A stretch of DNA of 15,764 nucleotides from Lachnoclostridium sp. UBA1434 (lineage in GTDB: Bacteria > Bacillota > Clostridia > Lachnospirales > Lachnospiraceae), in assembly GCA_002329645.1 (NCBI GenBank), contig DCTS01000085.1, forward strand, positions 48,664 through 64,427, written 5' to 3'. Below are positions 14,983 to 15,764 of this stretch, piece by piece. The position numbers and the translations under genes are program-made. Under the pieces are notes generated by a model. It did no database searches and was not told the DNA's origin. It saw nothing but the letters and a program-made list of their open reading frames with translations. How positions within the stretch are numbered: position 1 is the stretch's first letter; each line of letters begins with the position of its first letter.

Positions 14983-15762
14983 CTATTTGCTTAACTTAAC
15001 GAACCTGTAGTTCATATCCTGGAAAGCAGTCCTGATAATTCCGGATGCAATCTTGCCGCTGTAAACATACTCTCTGGTTCTCCAGTAAACAGGACCTATA
15101 GGAAGGTCTTCCATCAGCAGCTTCTCCAGATCTACAAGGTATCCGAAACGCTTCTTGGCATCCAGCTCAACACGGACCTTATCAAGCAATTCATCATATT
15201 CGGCGCTTGAATAGCTTGTATGGTTGTTGCCGTTGCCTGTCTCGAACATATCAAGGAATGTCATAGGATCGTTATAGTCAGGACCCCATCCTGCAAATAC
15301 CATCGAGAAGTCCTTATTGGACATTCTTTCAAGCCTGCTCTTGAAAGGCATGGATTCAACCTTAATCTCCAGGCCAAGATTAGCCCTGAGCTGTTCCTGA
15401 ATAAAGGAAGCATATTTGATAGCTGTGTCGCCATCGTCGCAGATCATGCTGAGCTCTATCTTGTCAACGTCAAGCTCTTCCAAAGCCTTATCGTACAGCT
15501 TCTTAGCTTCATCCTTGTTAAATGCGGGTACTAACTCGCCAACCTCTTCGTAAAATTTCTTATTAAGTCCGTTGATAACCGGAGCTGTGAAGGAGGTTGC
15601 CGGCTTGGAAACGTTCTTTATAATAGCATCTACGAAGGCCTGTTTGTCAATAGCATAGGTAAGGGCCTTACGCAGGGTTTTGTTCTGAAGGTAAGGATCC
15701 GTTGTGTTATACTCGAGATAGAAGACAGAACCGTCATCATATCCGTTAACGGGGTAATTCTC
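14983..15762 (-). CDS. oppA: Oligopeptide-binding protein of ABC importer (partial, C-terminal 259 residues)
   Basis: The last 259 residues of an extracellular solute-binding protein of family 5 (SBP_bac_5); the start lies beyond the window edge, and the reading frame is open there. The visible part includes the family block LRKALTYAIDKQAFVDAI, where the protein closes over bound peptide, then GWGPDYNDPMTFLDMFETGNG, and the C-terminal domain with SAEYDELLDKVRVELDAKKR and LPIGPVYWRTREYV. The full protein should have a lipoprotein signal peptide upstream, which is not in view. It captures peptides outside the cell and delivers them to permeases B and C. It is the first of the importer genes in transcription order. 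The internal TTG at 15483 is not a real start, because the homology continues through it. Confidence 0.93.
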   Translation of the reverse strand, partial: ENYPVNGYDDGSVFYLEYNTTDPYLQNKTLRKALTYAIDKQAFVDAIIKNVSKPATSFTAPVINGLNKKFYEEVGELVPAFNKDEAKKLYDKALEELDVDKIELSMICDDGDTAIKYASFIQEQLRANLGLEIKVESMPFKSRLERMSNKDFSMVFAGWGPDYNDPMTFLDMFETGNGNNHTSYSSAEYDELLDKVRVELDAKKRFGYLVDLEKLLMEDLPIGPVYWRTREYVYSGKIASGIIRTAFQDMNYRFVKLSK

Positions 15763-15764
15763 AT

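Noticed and set aside
14983..15483. A short separate binding-protein-like gene starting at TTG 15483
   Set aside because: The reading frame stays open to the window edge and the upstream codons contain family-5 binding-protein sequence, so it is the 3' part of one gene.

Overview
The window is typical of a low-to-moderate-GC Firmicute, probably a Clostridia member of the Lachnospiraceae or Ruminiclostridium kind. The signs are strong AGGAGG-type ribosome binding sites, TTGxxx-N17-TATAAT promoters, tight gene packing, and a Gram-positive split between the polysaccharide co-polymerase (Wzz/CpsC) and its tyrosine kinase (CpsD). I cannot name the species. Every convincing gene lies on the minus strand, so transcription runs from high to low coordinates.

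Right part (about 15764 to 10734): an oligopeptide/dipeptide ABC importer operon in the order binding protein (3' part only), permease B, permease C, ATPase D, ATPase F. Permease C to ATPase F are almost contiguous, and their Shine-Dalgarno sites overlap the stop codon of the gene before. The binding-protein gene is separated from permease B by 355-361 bases. That gap holds a strong GC hairpin just after the binding-protein stop, a possible internal promoter, and a 34-base imperfect inverted repeat with a competing local hairpin.

Middle (10733 to 10324): a 410-base gap. It contains a perfect 14-bp inverted repeat that should act as a terminator, a near-consensus sigma-A promoter (TTGATT-N17-TATAAT), and a leader of about 140 bases carrying about seven degenerate 12-base repeats.

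Left part (10323 to 1): a capsule/exopolysaccharide operon of the Wzy type. The order is PHP-family tyrosine phosphatase (CpsB/YwqE), Wzz-like co-polymerase, BY-kinase with a C-terminal tyrosine cluster, an unrecognised two-helix membrane protein, a polyprenyl-phosphate sugar-1-phosphate transferase, a WecG/TagA (GT26) glycosyltransferase, three GT4-like glycosyltransferases, a Wzy-like polymerase, and the start of a fourth GT4-like enzyme cut by the window edge. In the expected pathway the sugar-phosphate transferase loads the first sugar on undecaprenyl phosphate, GT26 and the GT4 enzymes build the repeat unit, Wzy polymerises it outside the membrane, and the phosphatase/co-polymerase/kinase trio sets chain length. 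No flippase (Wzx) is visible; it should lie beyond base 1.

Nothing here is a clearly new defence or mobile system. The least explained items are the two-helix membrane protein between kinase and initiating transferase, the 12-base repeat array in the polysaccharide leader, and the large foldback between the binding-protein and permease genes. Several start codons were moved from the longest possible start because a well-placed ribosome binding site points to an internal one; these cases are noted in the entries.
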